The notes: a model not told the origin generated them from the letters alone. Numbered from the stretch's first letter, positions 12,997 through 20,850 are shown. The stretch is 34,187 nt of DNA from Actinomadura darangshiensis (GCF_004349235.1 NZ_SMKY01000074.1:1-34187), one strand, 5' to 3'. Program-made: numbers and translations.

Positions 12997-13033
12997 CTAA
13001 CGAGCAGTTTTGTTTAGGAAAGTTTCTTGTTAG
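12997..13033. promoter_or_regulatory. Candidate ROK operator and overlapping promoter
   Basis: AGGAAAGTTTCTT (13016-13028) is an imperfect dyad typical in style of ROK regulator sites. It sits inside a wider repeat, CTAACGAG (12997-13004) and CTTGTTAG (13026-13033), matching at 7 of 8 positions. The stretch is AT-rich compared with its surroundings. A plus-strand promoter may overlap it, with TTGTTT at 13010-13015 as -35 and TAGTTT at 13031-13036 as -10, though the 15-base spacer is short. Confidence 0.5.
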
Positions 13034-13225
13034 TTTACGCCCAAGCGCCGACCGGTCCGGTACCCCGGGCCGGGGGCGTGCGCAGAGCGCGGACTGGCGA
13101 GCAGGGCGCCCGCGAGCGATGCGAACGCGAGAGGGGCATGGCTTGAGACCCTAAAGGGTCCGTGCCGTCCCCACCCGCACCGCAGGCCACAAGGCCGCGC
13201 GAGGCGATGCCGGAAAGGATCCCCA

Positions 13226-14497
13226 GTGAAGTACATCAAGATTGCGGCCACGGCGGCCGCGATCGCCCTGGCCGCCACGGCCTGCGGCGGCGACAAGAAG
13301 GACGACGCGGGCGGCGGCGGCAAGGACCCGGCGCAGCTCAAGGTCTGGATGATGGGCGACGGGACGCCGGAGCAGACGAAGTTCCTCGACGGCGTCGAGA
13401 CGGAGTTCAAGCAGAAGCACCCGAGCACCGACGTCCAGATCAAGTACGTGCCGTGGGCCCAGGTCGCGACCACGTTCCAGAAGGCCGCCGCCGGCGGCCA
13501 GGGTCCCGACGTCACCGAGCTGGGCAACACCGACGTCCAGTCGCACATCGAGCAGGGAAGCCTGGCCGACATCAGCGACGAGTTCAAGGGCTGGGCGGAC
13601 GGCAAGACGCTCAACAAGACCGCGCTCGGCAACGACACCGCGGACGGCAAGACCTACGCGGTGCCGTGGTACGGCGGCGTCCGCGGCGTCTGGTACCGGA
13701 CGGACTGGTTCCAGGAGCTCGGCATCCAGCAGCCGAAGACCTGGGCCGACCTGACCGCCGCGGCCAAGAAGGTGCAGGACTCCAAGAAGGTGCCCGGCAT
13801 CGGCATCCCGAGCGACCAGACCAACGCGCTGCTCAGCTTCATCTGGGGCAACGGCGGCGAGGTCGCCGTCTCCGACGGCAGCGACGGCTGGAAGGGGCAG
13901 CTCGACCAGCCGCCGGCGATCGAGGCGGTCAAGTACTACGCCGGCCTCGTCAGCACCGAGAAGGTCGCGCCCGAGAAGTACATCGGCAAGGACGAGCTGC
14001 AGGGCCCGCAGCGCGACTTCGCGCTCGGCAAGCTCGGCATGTACATCGACGGCAGCTGGGCGCTGAAGGAGATGACGAAGGTCTCCAAGAAGAACGCCGA
14101 CAAGTGGGCCGTCTTCCCGATCCCGGGCAAGACCGGCGGCAGCGCCCCGGTCATGGCGGGCGGCTCCGACATCGCGGTCTGGAACGACAGCAAGGCCAAG
14201 GGCGCGGCCTTCGACTACATCACCGTGCTGAACAACGCCAAGAACGCCAAGGCGTGGGCGGACTACAGCGGCTTCTCCTCGATGCGCTCGGACGTGAAGT
14301 TCTCCGACCCCAAGCTGGAGATCTTCACCTCGATCGCCGGCAACACGAAGTTCCCGCCGATCAGCTCCGGCTGGGGCGAGTTCGAGCAGGCCAAGAAGGT
14401 GCTGCCGAACGCGGTCAAGGCGATCATGCAGGGCAAGTCCGCCGAGGAGGAGATGAAGAAGGCGAACGAGCAGGCCAACACGCTGCTGAACCCGTAG
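13226..14497 (+). CDS. Sugar ABC transporter substrate-binding lipoprotein
   Basis: A 423-aa extracellular solute-binding protein of the carbohydrate (CUT1) type. A signal peptide with lipobox-like ending (AATAC) predicts lipid attachment at C20, followed by a short acidic/glycine linker. Family features include LKVWMMGDGTPEQTKFLDGVE, the DVTELGNTDVQ segment and the AVPWYGGVRGVWYRTDWF segment. It would bind an oligosaccharide outside the membrane and deliver it to the two permeases that follow. The linked GH3 hexosaminidase suggests an N-acetylglucosamine-containing ligand such as chitobiose or a muropeptide fragment. GTG at 13226 has AAAGGA 6 bases upstream. First gene of a four-gene operon controlled by the divergent ROK gene. 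Confidence 0.93.
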   Translation: MKYIKIAATAAAIALAATACGGDKKDDAGGGGKDPAQLKVWMMGDGTPEQTKFLDGVETEFKQKHPSTDVQIKYVPWAQVATTFQKAAAGGQGPDVTELGNTDVQSHIEQGSLADISDEFKGWADGKTLNKTALGNDTADGKTYAVPWYGGVRGVWYRTDWFQELGIQQPKTWADLTAAAKKVQDSKKVPGIGIPSDQTNALLSFIWGNGGEVAVSDGSDGWKGQLDQPPAIEAVKYYAGLVSTEKVAPEKYIGKDELQGPQRDFALGKLGMYIDGSWALKEMTKVSKKNADKWAVFPIPGKTGGSAPVMAGGSDIAVWNDSKAKGAAFDYITVLNNAKNAKAWADYSGFSSMRSDVKFSDPKLEIFTSIAGNTKFPPISSGWGEFEQAKKVLPNAVKAIMQGKSAEEEMKKANEQANTLLNP

Positions 14498-14519
14498 TCA
14501 TCGGCTGATCGGAACGTCC

Positions 14520-15491
14520 ATGCTCGACACCGCTCCCGCGGTGCGGAAAGCGCCCGGCCGGAAGTCCTCCGGCCGGGCGCGGCCCCGCCGCCGGCCCCGC
14601 CTCGGGCCCTACCTGCTGATCGCGCCGACCGTGCTCGTGATCGCCGTCCTGATGTTCTGGCCGATGATCCAGATCGGGATCATGTCGTTCCAGAAGGTCG
14701 GCAACCGCCAGCTGCGCGGCGAGCCGGCCGAGTCGGTGGGGACCGAGAACTTCGACAAGATCCTCAACGACCCGTTCTTCTGGCAGACCCTCCGGCACAC
14801 CGTGCTGTTCGCCGTCGTCGCGGTGAGCCTCACCCTGGTCGTCGGCACCCTGGTGGGCCTGCTGCTCCACCGGCTCGGCAAGCGGATGTCCGGCTTCGTC
14901 GCCGGCGGCGTGATGGTCGCCTGGGCGACCCCGCCGGTCACCGCGGCGATCATCTTCAGCTGGCTGTTCGGCACCACCGGCGGCCTCGTCAACTGGTGCC
15001 TGGACCTGCTGCCCGACTTCCTCGTCGGCGGCGGCTGGAGCGACTACAACTGGTTCGCCACGCCGCTGTCCACCTACACCGTCCTCACCGTGTGCGTCGT
15101 CTGGCAGGCCTGCCCGTTCGTCGCCGTGTCGGTGCTCGCCGGGCTGAAGAGCGTCCCGGGCGAGCTGTACGAGGCCGCCCGGGTGGACGGCTCCGGCCCG
15201 TGGCGGACGTTCTGGAGCCTCACCTACCCGATGCTCAAGCCGATCTTCCTGGTGCTGGTCGTCATGTCGATCATCTGGGACTTCAAGGTCTTCACGCAGC
15301 TGTTCATCATGTCCGGGATGGCCAACCGCGACTCGTTCAACCTGTCGCTGTACGGCTACTCCGAGGCGTTCGGCTCACTGAATCCGAAGCTCGGCATGGG
15401 CTCGGCGATCGCGCTCGTGCTGACGATCATCCTGCTCATCGTCACCGCCCTGTACGTGCGGGTCATGGTCCGGCAGGGGGAGACGAAATGA
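14520..15491 (+). CDS. Sugar ABC transporter permease (MalF/UgpA type)
   Basis: A 323-aa inner-membrane permease with about six membrane segments after a basic, proline-rich N-terminal tail (residues 1-35). The EAA loop that contacts the ATPase is visible as EAARVDGSGPWRTFWSLTYP. It pairs with the next permease to make the channel for the sugar delivered by the binding lipoprotein. The gene starts 22 bases after the binding-protein gene and ends in a 4-base ATGA overlap with the next permease gene, so translation is coupled. The ribosome site before 14520 is weak. Confidence 0.92.
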   Translation: MLDTAPAVRKAPGRKSSGRARPRRRPRLGPYLLIAPTVLVIAVLMFWPMIQIGIMSFQKVGNRQLRGEPAESVGTENFDKILNDPFFWQTLRHTVLFAVVAVSLTLVVGTLVGLLLHRLGKRMSGFVAGGVMVAWATPPVTAAIIFSWLFGTTGGLVNWCLDLLPDFLVGGGWSDYNWFATPLSTYTVLTVCVVWQACPFVAVSVLAGLKSVPGELYEAARVDGSGPWRTFWSLTYPMLKPIFLVLVVMSIIWDFKVFTQLFIMSGMANRDSFNLSLYGYSEAFGSLNPKLGMGSAIALVLTIILLIVTALYVRVMVRQGETK

Positions 15492-16330
15492 GAACCTCAC
15501 TGCGGCGCCGGATCCTGCTGAACGGGACGGGCCTGCTCGTCTTCGCGCTCGCGGTCTTCCCCGTCTTCTGGATGGCGTCCACCGCGTTCAAGCCCAACAA
15601 CGAGATCTTCAGCACCACGCCGAAGCCGTTCCCCTCGCACCCGACGCTGGACCACTTCGACCTGGTGCTGAACGGCGGCATCGCCGAGGTCTCCTTCTGG
15701 GAGTACTTCCGCAACAGCGCGATCCTCGCGATCGTCACCGTGCTGGCCTCGGCCCTGCTGGCGCTGATGGCGGCCGTGGCCGTCGCCCGGTTCCGATTCC
15801 GGTTCCGCACCACGTTCCTGATCATGCTGCTGGTGGTGCAGATGGTCCCGCTGGAGGCGCTGGTCATCCCGCTGTTCGTCGACCTGAAGCAGCTCGAGCT
15901 GCTGAACAGCCTGTCCGGCCTCGCGATCGTCTACATCGGCTTCGCGGTGCCGTTCGCCATCTGGATGCTGCGCGGGTTCGTCGCCGCGGTGCCGCGCGAG
16001 CTGGAGGAGGCCGCCGCCATCGACGGCGCGGGCCCCATCCGGACGTTCTTCCGGGTCATGCTCCCGCTCGTCGCGCCCGGACTGGTCGCGACCAGCATCT
16101 TCTCCTTCATCACCGCCTGGAACGAGTTCATCTTCGCGTTCACGTTCCTGGACGACCAGAACAAGTACACCCTGCCGATCATGCTGCAGTTCTTCTTCGG
16201 CCGCAGCGGCAACGCCTGGGGGCCCATCATGGCAGCGTCCACGCTGCTCACCATTCCCGTCATCGTCTTCTTCCTGCTGGTCCAGCGCCGCATGGTGTCC
16301 GGCCTCACCGCCGGGGCGGTGAAGGGGTGA
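15488..16330 (+). CDS. Sugar ABC transporter permease (MalG/UgpE type)
   Basis: A 280-aa inner-membrane permease, second half of the sugar channel. About six membrane segments; the EAA loop reads EEAAAIDGAGPIRTFFRVMLP, and a typical SFITAWNEFIFAF segment follows. GGGGGAG lies just before the ATG, which overlaps the previous stop (ATGA). Its own stop overlaps the GTG of the GH3 gene. No ATP-binding subunit gene is present in the operon. Actinomycete CUT1 importers often share one ATPase (MsiK) encoded elsewhere, and I infer that here. Confidence 0.93.
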   Translation: MRTSLRRRILLNGTGLLVFALAVFPVFWMASTAFKPNNEIFSTTPKPFPSHPTLDHFDLVLNGGIAEVSFWEYFRNSAILAIVTVLASALLALMAAVAVARFRFRFRTTFLIMLLVVQMVPLEALVIPLFVDLKQLELLNSLSGLAIVYIGFAVPFAIWMLRGFVAAVPRELEEAAAIDGAGPIRTFFRVMLPLVAPGLVATSIFSFITAWNEFIFAFTFLDDQNKYTLPIMLQFFFGRSGNAWGPIMAASTLLTIPVIVFFLLVQRRMVSGLTAGAVKG

Positions 16331-17793
16331 CGACCGACGACATCGCGACCACGGCGGAGATCGCCCGGCTGGCGCGCGGTACGCTGCTGCCGTCGTTCAC
16401 CGGGGCGAGCGCGCCGCGCTGGCTGCTGGACGAGCTGGAGCTCGGCCTCGGCGGCGTCACGCTGTTCGCCCTCACCGGGAACGTCCCCAGCCCGGAGTCG
16501 CTGGCCGCGCTCACCGCGCAGATGCGCAAGGCGGGCGACCCGTTCGTCACGATCGACGAGGAGGGCGGCGACGTCACCCGGCTCGGCGGGCACGCGACCG
16601 GCAGCCCCTACCCGGGCAACGCCGCGCTCGGCGCCGTGGACGACCCGGAGCTGACCCGGCGGATCTACCGGTCGCTGGCCGCCGAGCTGGCCGAGGTCGG
16701 CGTCAACTTCAACTTCGCCCCCTCGGTGGACGTCAACACCGCCGACGACAACCCCGTCATCGGCACCCGCTCGTTCGGCCCCGACCCCGAGCTGGTCGCG
16801 CGGCACGCCGCCGCGTCCGTCACCGGCACGCAGGAGGCGGGCGTCGCGGCCTGCGCGAAGCACTTCCCCGGCCACGGCGCGACCGTGGAGGACTCCCACC
16901 TGGGGGTCCCGATCGTCGACGCCGACCTGGACCTGCTGGACCGCCGCGAGCTGGTCCCGTTCCGGGCGGCGATCAGGGCCGGCACCCGCGCGGTGATGAC
17001 CGGGCACCTCAACCTGCCCTCGATCACCCGCGGCACGCCCGCCACGCTGTCCCCGGAGGCGATCACCGGGCTGCTCCGCGAGCACCTCGGCTACCCGGGG
17101 GTGATCGTCACCGACGCGCTCGACATGGAGGGCGCGAGCGGCGCGATCGGCATCCCGGAGGCGTCCGTGCGGGCCCTCATCGCGGGCGCCGACCTGCTGT
17201 GCCTCGGCCCGCACGAGCACTCCGAGACCGTGGAGGCGACGCTCGCGGCCGTCGACGAGGCCGTGCGGACCGGGCGGCTGCCCGTCACCCGGCTGGCGGA
17301 CGCCGCCGAGCGCACCGCCCGGCTGCGCGCGTGGCTCGCCGGGAACAGCCCCGCCGTCGTCGACCGGGCCGCCGGGCTGGAGGCCGCGCGGCGCGCTCTC
17401 CAGGTCACGGGAGCGCTCCCAGGCTGGGCCGCGGCGCCGCTGGTGGTCGAGACGGAGTCCAGCGGCAACATCGCGGTCGGCCCGACGCCGTGGGGACTGC
17501 ACCCGTGGGCGCCCGACGCCGTCCGGTCGGACGGCGCGGACGGGGCGGCGGACCGCGTCCTGGATCGTGCCAAGGGACGCGGGCTGATCGTCGTCCTGCG
17601 GGACGCGCACCGGCACGCCGCGCAGCGCGCCCTCACCACGGCGCTGCTGACGGCCCGTCCCGACACCGTCGTCGTGGAGATGGGCCTGCCCGTCTGGCGC
17701 CCCGGGGCGGCCGTCTACCTGGCCACCTACGGCGCCGCCGCGGCCAACGCGCAGGCCGCGGCCGAGCTGCTCGGCCTCACCTCCGCCGCCTGA
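16327..17793 (+). CDS. GH3 beta-N-acetylhexosaminidase
   Basis: A 488-aa family 3 glycoside hydrolase of the NagZ/beta-N-acetylglucosaminidase branch. The signature KHFPGHG is at residues 178-184, the Asp-His acid/base dyad D189/H191 follows in EDSH, and the nucleophile is probably D263 in VTDALDM. A second domain of about 150 residues follows the barrel. There is no signal peptide, so the enzyme should act in the cytoplasm on imported GlcNAc-containing oligosaccharides or recycled muropeptides, releasing N-acetylglucosamine. The GTG start overlaps the permease stop (GTGA), making it the last gene of the uptake operon. A 17-bp-stem hairpin starts 16 bases after its stop. Confidence 0.9.
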   Translation: MTTDDIATTAEIARLARGTLLPSFTGASAPRWLLDELELGLGGVTLFALTGNVPSPESLAALTAQMRKAGDPFVTIDEEGGDVTRLGGHATGSPYPGNAALGAVDDPELTRRIYRSLAAELAEVGVNFNFAPSVDVNTADDNPVIGTRSFGPDPELVARHAAASVTGTQEAGVAACAKHFPGHGATVEDSHLGVPIVDADLDLLDRRELVPFRAAIRAGTRAVMTGHLNLPSITRGTPATLSPEAITGLLREHLGYPGVIVTDALDMEGASGAIGIPEASVRALIAGADLLCLGPHEHSETVEATLAAVDEAVRTGRLPVTRLADAAERTARLRAWLAGNSPAVVDRAAGLEAARRALQVTGALPGWAAAPLVVETESSGNIAVGPTPWGLHPWAPDAVRSDGADGAADRVLDRAKGRGLIVVLRDAHRHAAQRALTTALLTARPDTVVVEMGLPVWRPGAAVYLATYGAAAANAQAAAELLGLTSAA

Positions 17794-17808
17794 CGCGGGC
17801 ACCGGCCC

Positions 17809-17856
17809 GTGGCACGCCCGCCGGACGAAAACGCCCGGTTCCGGCGGGCGTGCCAC
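17809..17856 (+). terminator. Terminator of the sugar-uptake operon
   Basis: GTGGCACGCCCGCCGGA (17809-17825) and its exact reverse complement (17840-17856) form a 17-bp stem with a 14-base loop just after the GH3 stop. No T-run follows, as is common in actinomycetes. It separates the operon from the Rrf2 gene. Confidence 0.85.
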
Positions 17857-17911
17857 GTCAATGTGCCGGTGCGCAACCCGAGTGGTCCGATCGACAAGGG
17901 ATAATGGCCGT

Positions 17912-18376
17912 ATGCGATTGTCCGCCAGGGTCGACTACGCGTTGCGCGCCGCCGCCGAGCTTTCGGTCGCCGGGAGTCACCCGGTGACCGCCGTCCAGCT
18001 CGCCGAGGCGCAGCAGATCCCGCCCAAATTCCTGGAGAACATCCTCGGCCAGCTGCGCCGGTCCGGGCTCGTCCGCAGCCAGCGGGGACCGGAGGGCGGC
18101 TACTGGCTGGCGCGCCCGGCCGAGCGGATCTCGCTGGCCGACATCATCCGCGCCATCGACGGGCCGCTGCTCGGCGTCCGCGGCGAGCGTCCCGAGCACG
18201 TCGGGTACGAGGGGCCGGCGCGGTCGCTGCAGGAGGTGTGGATCGCGCTGCGCGCCAGCGAGCGCTCGATCCTGGAGCAGGTCACGCTCGCGCACATCGC
18301 CGCCGGGGAGCTGCCCGGGCCGGTCCGCAAGCTGACCGAGGACCCGGCCGCCTGGGAAAGCCCCTCCCTCATCTGA
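17912..18376 (+). CDS. Rrf2 family transcriptional regulator, cysteine-free
   Basis: A 154-aa Rrf2-family winged-helix regulator (MRLSARVDYALRAAAELS; then GLVRSQRGPEGGYWLARPAE). Iron-sulfur Rrf2 proteins (IscR, NsrR, RsrR) hold their cluster with cysteines; this protein has no cysteine at all, so it should not bind such a cluster in the usual way, resembling CymR-type members. ATG at 17912 gives the conserved MRLS opening; upstream in-frame starts would add a non-conserved tail. GATAAT at 17900-17905 ends 6 bases before the ATG and no ribosome site is seen, so the mRNA may be leaderless. The nei-type glycosylase gene follows after 4 bases, so the two are probably co-expressed. Confidence 0.9.
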   Translation: MRLSARVDYALRAAAELSVAGSHPVTAVQLAEAQQIPPKFLENILGQLRRSGLVRSQRGPEGGYWLARPAERISLADIIRAIDGPLLGVRGERPEHVGYEGPARSLQEVWIALRASERSILEQVTLAHIAAGELPGPVRKLTEDPAAWESPSLI

Positions 18377-18380
18377 TCCG

Positions 18381-19178
18381 GTGCCGGAGGGCGATGTCGT
18401 CTGGCTGACCGCCCGGCGGCTGCGCGAGGCGCTGGCCGGGCGGGTGCTGACGCGCTCCGACTTCCGCGTCCCGCGGCTGGCCACCGCCGACCTGCGCGGA
18501 CGCACGGTCCTGGAGGCCGTGTCGCGGGGGAAGCATCTGCTCGTCCGGGTGGAGGGCGGGCTCACCGTCCACACGCATCTGATGATGGAAGGCCGCTGGC
18601 AGATCCGCCGGGCCGGTGCCCGCAGCGGAGCGCCCCCGCGCGACCACCGGGTGCGGCTCGTGCTGGCCAACGCCGAATGGCTGGCGGTCGGCTACTCGCT
18701 CGGCGTCGTCGAACTGCTCCGTACCGCCGAGGAGGACAAGGCCGTCGGGCATCTCGGGCCGGACCTGCTCGACCCGGCCTGGGGGCCGGAGATGGCCGCC
18801 GAGTGCGCCACGCGGCTGGCCGCGGAGCCCGGACGCGCGATCGGCGAGGCCCTGCTCGACCAGACCCGCCTCGCCGGGATCGGCAACGTCTACAAGGCCG
18901 AGACCCTCTTCCTGCGCGGTGTGCACCCGTGGACCGCCGTGCGGGACGTCCCCGACCTGCCCGCCCTCGTGGAGCTGTCTCACCGCCTCCTGGACGTCAA
19001 CAAGGAGCGGCACGGCCACATCACCACCGGTGAGCTGGCCCGCGGCCGGGAGCACTGGGTGTACGGGCGGGCCGGGCGCCCCTGCCGGCGCTGCGGAACC
19101 CGGATCGAGCGCGCGGACCAGCGGTCCGACGCCGGAGAGCGCACCGCGTTCTGGTGCCCGCGCTGCCAGCCCGCCTGA
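18381..19178 (+). CDS. nei: Fpg/Nei family DNA glycosylase (endonuclease VIII-like)
   Basis: A 265-aa bifunctional DNA glycosylase/AP lyase that removes oxidised bases. After removal of Met1, Pro2 is the Schiff-base nucleophile and Glu3 the acid (MPEGD). Lys51 is in the conserved RGKHLL. The helix-two-turn-helix region contains GIGNVYKAETLF, and the C-terminal zinc finger has C235, C238, C259 and C262. The MPEGD opening and overall form match the actinobacterial Nei group rather than MutM. GTG at 18381 is 4 bases after the Rrf2 stop, indicating coupled translation. Its stop abuts the stop of the convergent lipoprotein gene with no gap. Nei next to Lhr is a known arrangement in mycobacteria; here lhr is 10.9 kb upstream. 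Confidence 0.92.
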   Translation: MPEGDVVWLTARRLREALAGRVLTRSDFRVPRLATADLRGRTVLEAVSRGKHLLVRVEGGLTVHTHLMMEGRWQIRRAGARSGAPPRDHRVRLVLANAEWLAVGYSLGVVELLRTAEEDKAVGHLGPDLLDPAWGPEMAAECATRLAAEPGRAIGEALLDQTRLAGIGNVYKAETLFLRGVHPWTAVRDVPDLPALVELSHRLLDVNKERHGHITTGELARGREHWVYGRAGRPCRRCGTRIERADQRSDAGERTAFWCPRCQPA

Positions 19179-19673
19179 TCAGCGGACCGTCACCTGGCCG
19201 TTCGCCACGGTCAGCACGGCCTGCGGGTCGCCCTCACCGCAGTGCGGGCCGTTCGGGAACGTGGCCCTCGGGGTGACGTCGAGGCTCTTGCTGAAGTAGT
19301 TCCGCCCGGCTGCGTCGCGCAGCTTCAGGGTGACCTGGACGGGTGTCTTCGGCAGATCTCCGACCCGGGCGAAGCCGGACTTGCCCCCGTCGGGAACGGC
19401 GTGCGCGCCGCAGACGTCGTCCGGATCGTCGCCTTCGCAGCCGTCCGAGACGGTCTTCGAGGTCGGCGTGAGCTCGATCCGGGGGTCCTGGCACGCCCCT
19501 CCCCAGCACACCCGCAGGGACGCCGACGCGACCCGGGAGCCGTCGGGGACGACCACGCTCAGCCCGGGCATCGACCCGATCGCCGTGCAGCGCCGCTCCC
19601 CGTCGCCGGAGTCGCAGGCGGCCAGGGCGAGCATCGCGGCGCCGGCGGCCGCGGCTGTGCGAAGAAGGCGCAT
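19179..19673 (-). CDS. Putative lipoprotein of unknown function
   Basis: A 164-aa secreted lipoprotein. The signal peptide MRLLRTAAAAGAAMLALAAC has a clear lipobox (LAAC) with Cys20 as lipid site. The mature part has six more cysteines (RRC, RVCWGGAC, SDGC, DDVC, GPHC), which could form disulfides outside the cell. I recognise no catalytic motif. The start ATG is fixed by an in-frame stop just upstream, although GAGGA sits unusually close to it. The gene is downstream of the Dps terminator and should have its own promoter. Its stop is back to back with the nei stop (TGATCA). Confidence 0.8.
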   Translation of the reverse strand: MRLLRTAAAAGAAMLALAACDSGDGERRCTAIGSMPGLSVVVPDGSRVASASLRVCWGGACQDPRIELTPTSKTVSDGCEGDDPDDVCGAHAVPDGGKSGFARVGDLPKTPVQVTLKLRDAAGRNYFSKSLDVTPRATFPNGPHCGEGDPQAVLTVANGQVTVR

Positions 19674-19719
19674 TCCTCATGATCATCACATGGCGCGCCG
19701 GGCGGGTGGCGGAACGCGC

Positions 19720-19760
19720 AAAAAGGCCCCGGCCCGCCGGAATCGGCGTGCCGGGGCCTT
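19720..19760 (-). terminator. Rho-independent terminator of dps
   Basis: GCCGGGGCCTT (19750-19760) pairs exactly with 19723-19733, with an inner CGCC/GGCG stem. Read on the minus strand the hairpin is followed by five T residues. This is the most classical terminator in the window and lies about 50 bases after the dps stop. Confidence 0.9.
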
Positions 19761-19812
19761 ATGTCGCGGTCGGGTCCGCCGGGAGGGCCGGAGCGGGGCC
19801 CGGTGGCGTCCG

Positions 19813-20280
19813 TCAGGTCTGCGCCTGGAACATCCAGTGCTGCTTCTCAAGCTCGGCCGTGATGCCGATGAGCAGGTCCTGCGTGACCTGGTCGGGCTCG
19901 TCGGTCGCGGCGATGCGCTCGCGGAACCGCCCGATGATCTGCGCCAGGATGTCGGTGACGGCGGCGACGACCTTGTCGTCGTCGAGGTAGCCGGCCTCAA
20001 GCTGCTGGATCGCGGTGCGGTCGGCGACCGTGCGGGCACGTCCGTCGGGGTTCACGCCGATCGCCACGGCCCGCTCGGCGACATCGTCCTGGCCGCCGCG
20101 GGCGAGGGTGACGACCTCGTCCAGGTGCTCGTGCACGACCTTGAAGTTGCGCCCGGTGAGGTTCCAGTGGGCCTGCTTGGCCAGCAGGGAAAGATCGATC
20201 AGGTCGACGAGGGCACCCTGCAAGGCGTCCCCGGTGACCTTCAGGGCCGCATCGGTGAGCGGGCTCTTGATCGCCGCCAT
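19813..20280 (-). CDS. dps: Dps family DNA-binding ferritin-like protein
   Basis: A 155-aa mini-ferritin that oxidises and stores iron in a 12-mer shell and protects DNA from peroxide. The ferroxidase ligands fit the Dps spacing exactly: H38, H50, D54, D65 and E69. The signature AKQAHWNLTGRNFKVVHEHLDE is visible across residues 34-55. There is no lysine-rich N- or C-terminal tail, so DNA binding by a tail is not evident; this also fits Streptomyces DpsB-like members. AAGGAG lies upstream of the ATG. It is followed by a strong terminator and lies upstream of the lipoprotein gene. Placement near clgR and cinA matches what I recall of the Streptomyces neighbourhood. Confidence 0.93.
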   Translation of the reverse strand: MAAIKSPLTDAALKVTGDALQGALVDLIDLSLLAKQAHWNLTGRNFKVVHEHLDEVVTLARGGQDDVAERAVAIGVNPDGRARTVADRTAIQQLEAGYLDDDKVVAAVTDILAQIIGRFRERIAATDEPDQVTQDLLIGITAELEKQHWMFQAQT

Positions 20281-20344
20281 GGTCGGGCTCCTTCCGCGTC
20301 GTTACGGTTGCTCTGTACAACACGGAACGATCCCCGGAAATGCC

Positions 20345-20398
20345 GCGTTCATGCGTGAGGCCGCGCACACCCGCGGCCCCGCGGTAGGGCATGAACGC
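20345..20398 (-). terminator. Terminator hairpin after clgR
   Basis: GCGTTCATGC (20345-20354) and GCATGAACGC (20389-20398) form a 10-bp outer stem. GGCCGC (20359-20364) and GCGGCC (20373-20378) form an inner one. The structure begins 12 bases after the clgR stop and separates it from dps. Confidence 0.75.
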
Positions 20399-20410
20399 AC
20401 CGGGAGACGG

Positions 20411-20764
20411 TCAGGCGGCGACCATGTCCGGGCGGAGTTCGCCGGTGATCTCCTCCGGGGTCTCCGGAATGCTCTCGGTGGTGATCCGCTCGTGCTCGGG
20501 CGCGCCCGCCATGACGGGCTCGTGCTGCAGCTCGGCGAGCGCCAGTTGATCCGCGACTTCCCTCAGGACGTGCGACAGCGGTACGCCGAGGGCCTTGCAG
20601 ATCGAGGACAGCAACTCCGAAGAGGCCTCTTTCTGCCCCCGTTCGACCTCGGACAGGTAGCCGAGTGACACCCGCGCGGCCGCGGACACCTCACGGAGGG
20701 TGCGTCCCTGGCGCAGCCGCAGCTGCCGCAGTACGTCACCGAGCAGCTGGCGAAGCAGGACCAT
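20411..20764 (-). CDS. clgR: ClgR-type XRE family regulator of clp genes
   Basis: A 117-aa XRE-family regulator matching ClgR: MVLLRQLLGDVLRQLRLRQGRTLREVS, then ARVSLGYLSEVERGQKEASSELLSSICKALGV. ClgR activates clpP and other proteolysis genes in actinobacteria. The protein ends in Ala-Ala (DMVAA); Streptomyces ClgR is known to be destroyed by Clp protease through such a C-terminal tail, giving feedback control. ATG at 20764 is preferred to one 30 bases upstream, because GGGAGGGAG lies just before it and MVLLRxLLG is the conserved opening. A GTTC-N5-GAAC dyad at 20851-20863 could be an autoregulatory site. It lies 111 bases downstream of cinA. Confidence 0.9.
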   Translation of the reverse strand: MVLLRQLLGDVLRQLRLRQGRTLREVSAAARVSLGYLSEVERGQKEASSELLSSICKALGVPLSHVLREVADQLALAELQHEPVMAGAPEHERITTESIPETPEEITGELRPDMVAA

Positions 20765-20850
20765 CGTCTCGCTCCCTCCCTCAGTTCGGACCATCTGCCG
20801 GTTCCACCGTACCCGCCCTGACGGTGGCGATGGCAGACCGTTGATTCCGT

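Noticed and set aside
13147..13160. GACCC-TAAA-GGGTC dyad upstream of the sugar-binding lipoprotein
   Set aside because: Arms are only 5 bp; it may be an operator but is too short to report as a feature next to the better candidate at 12997-13033.
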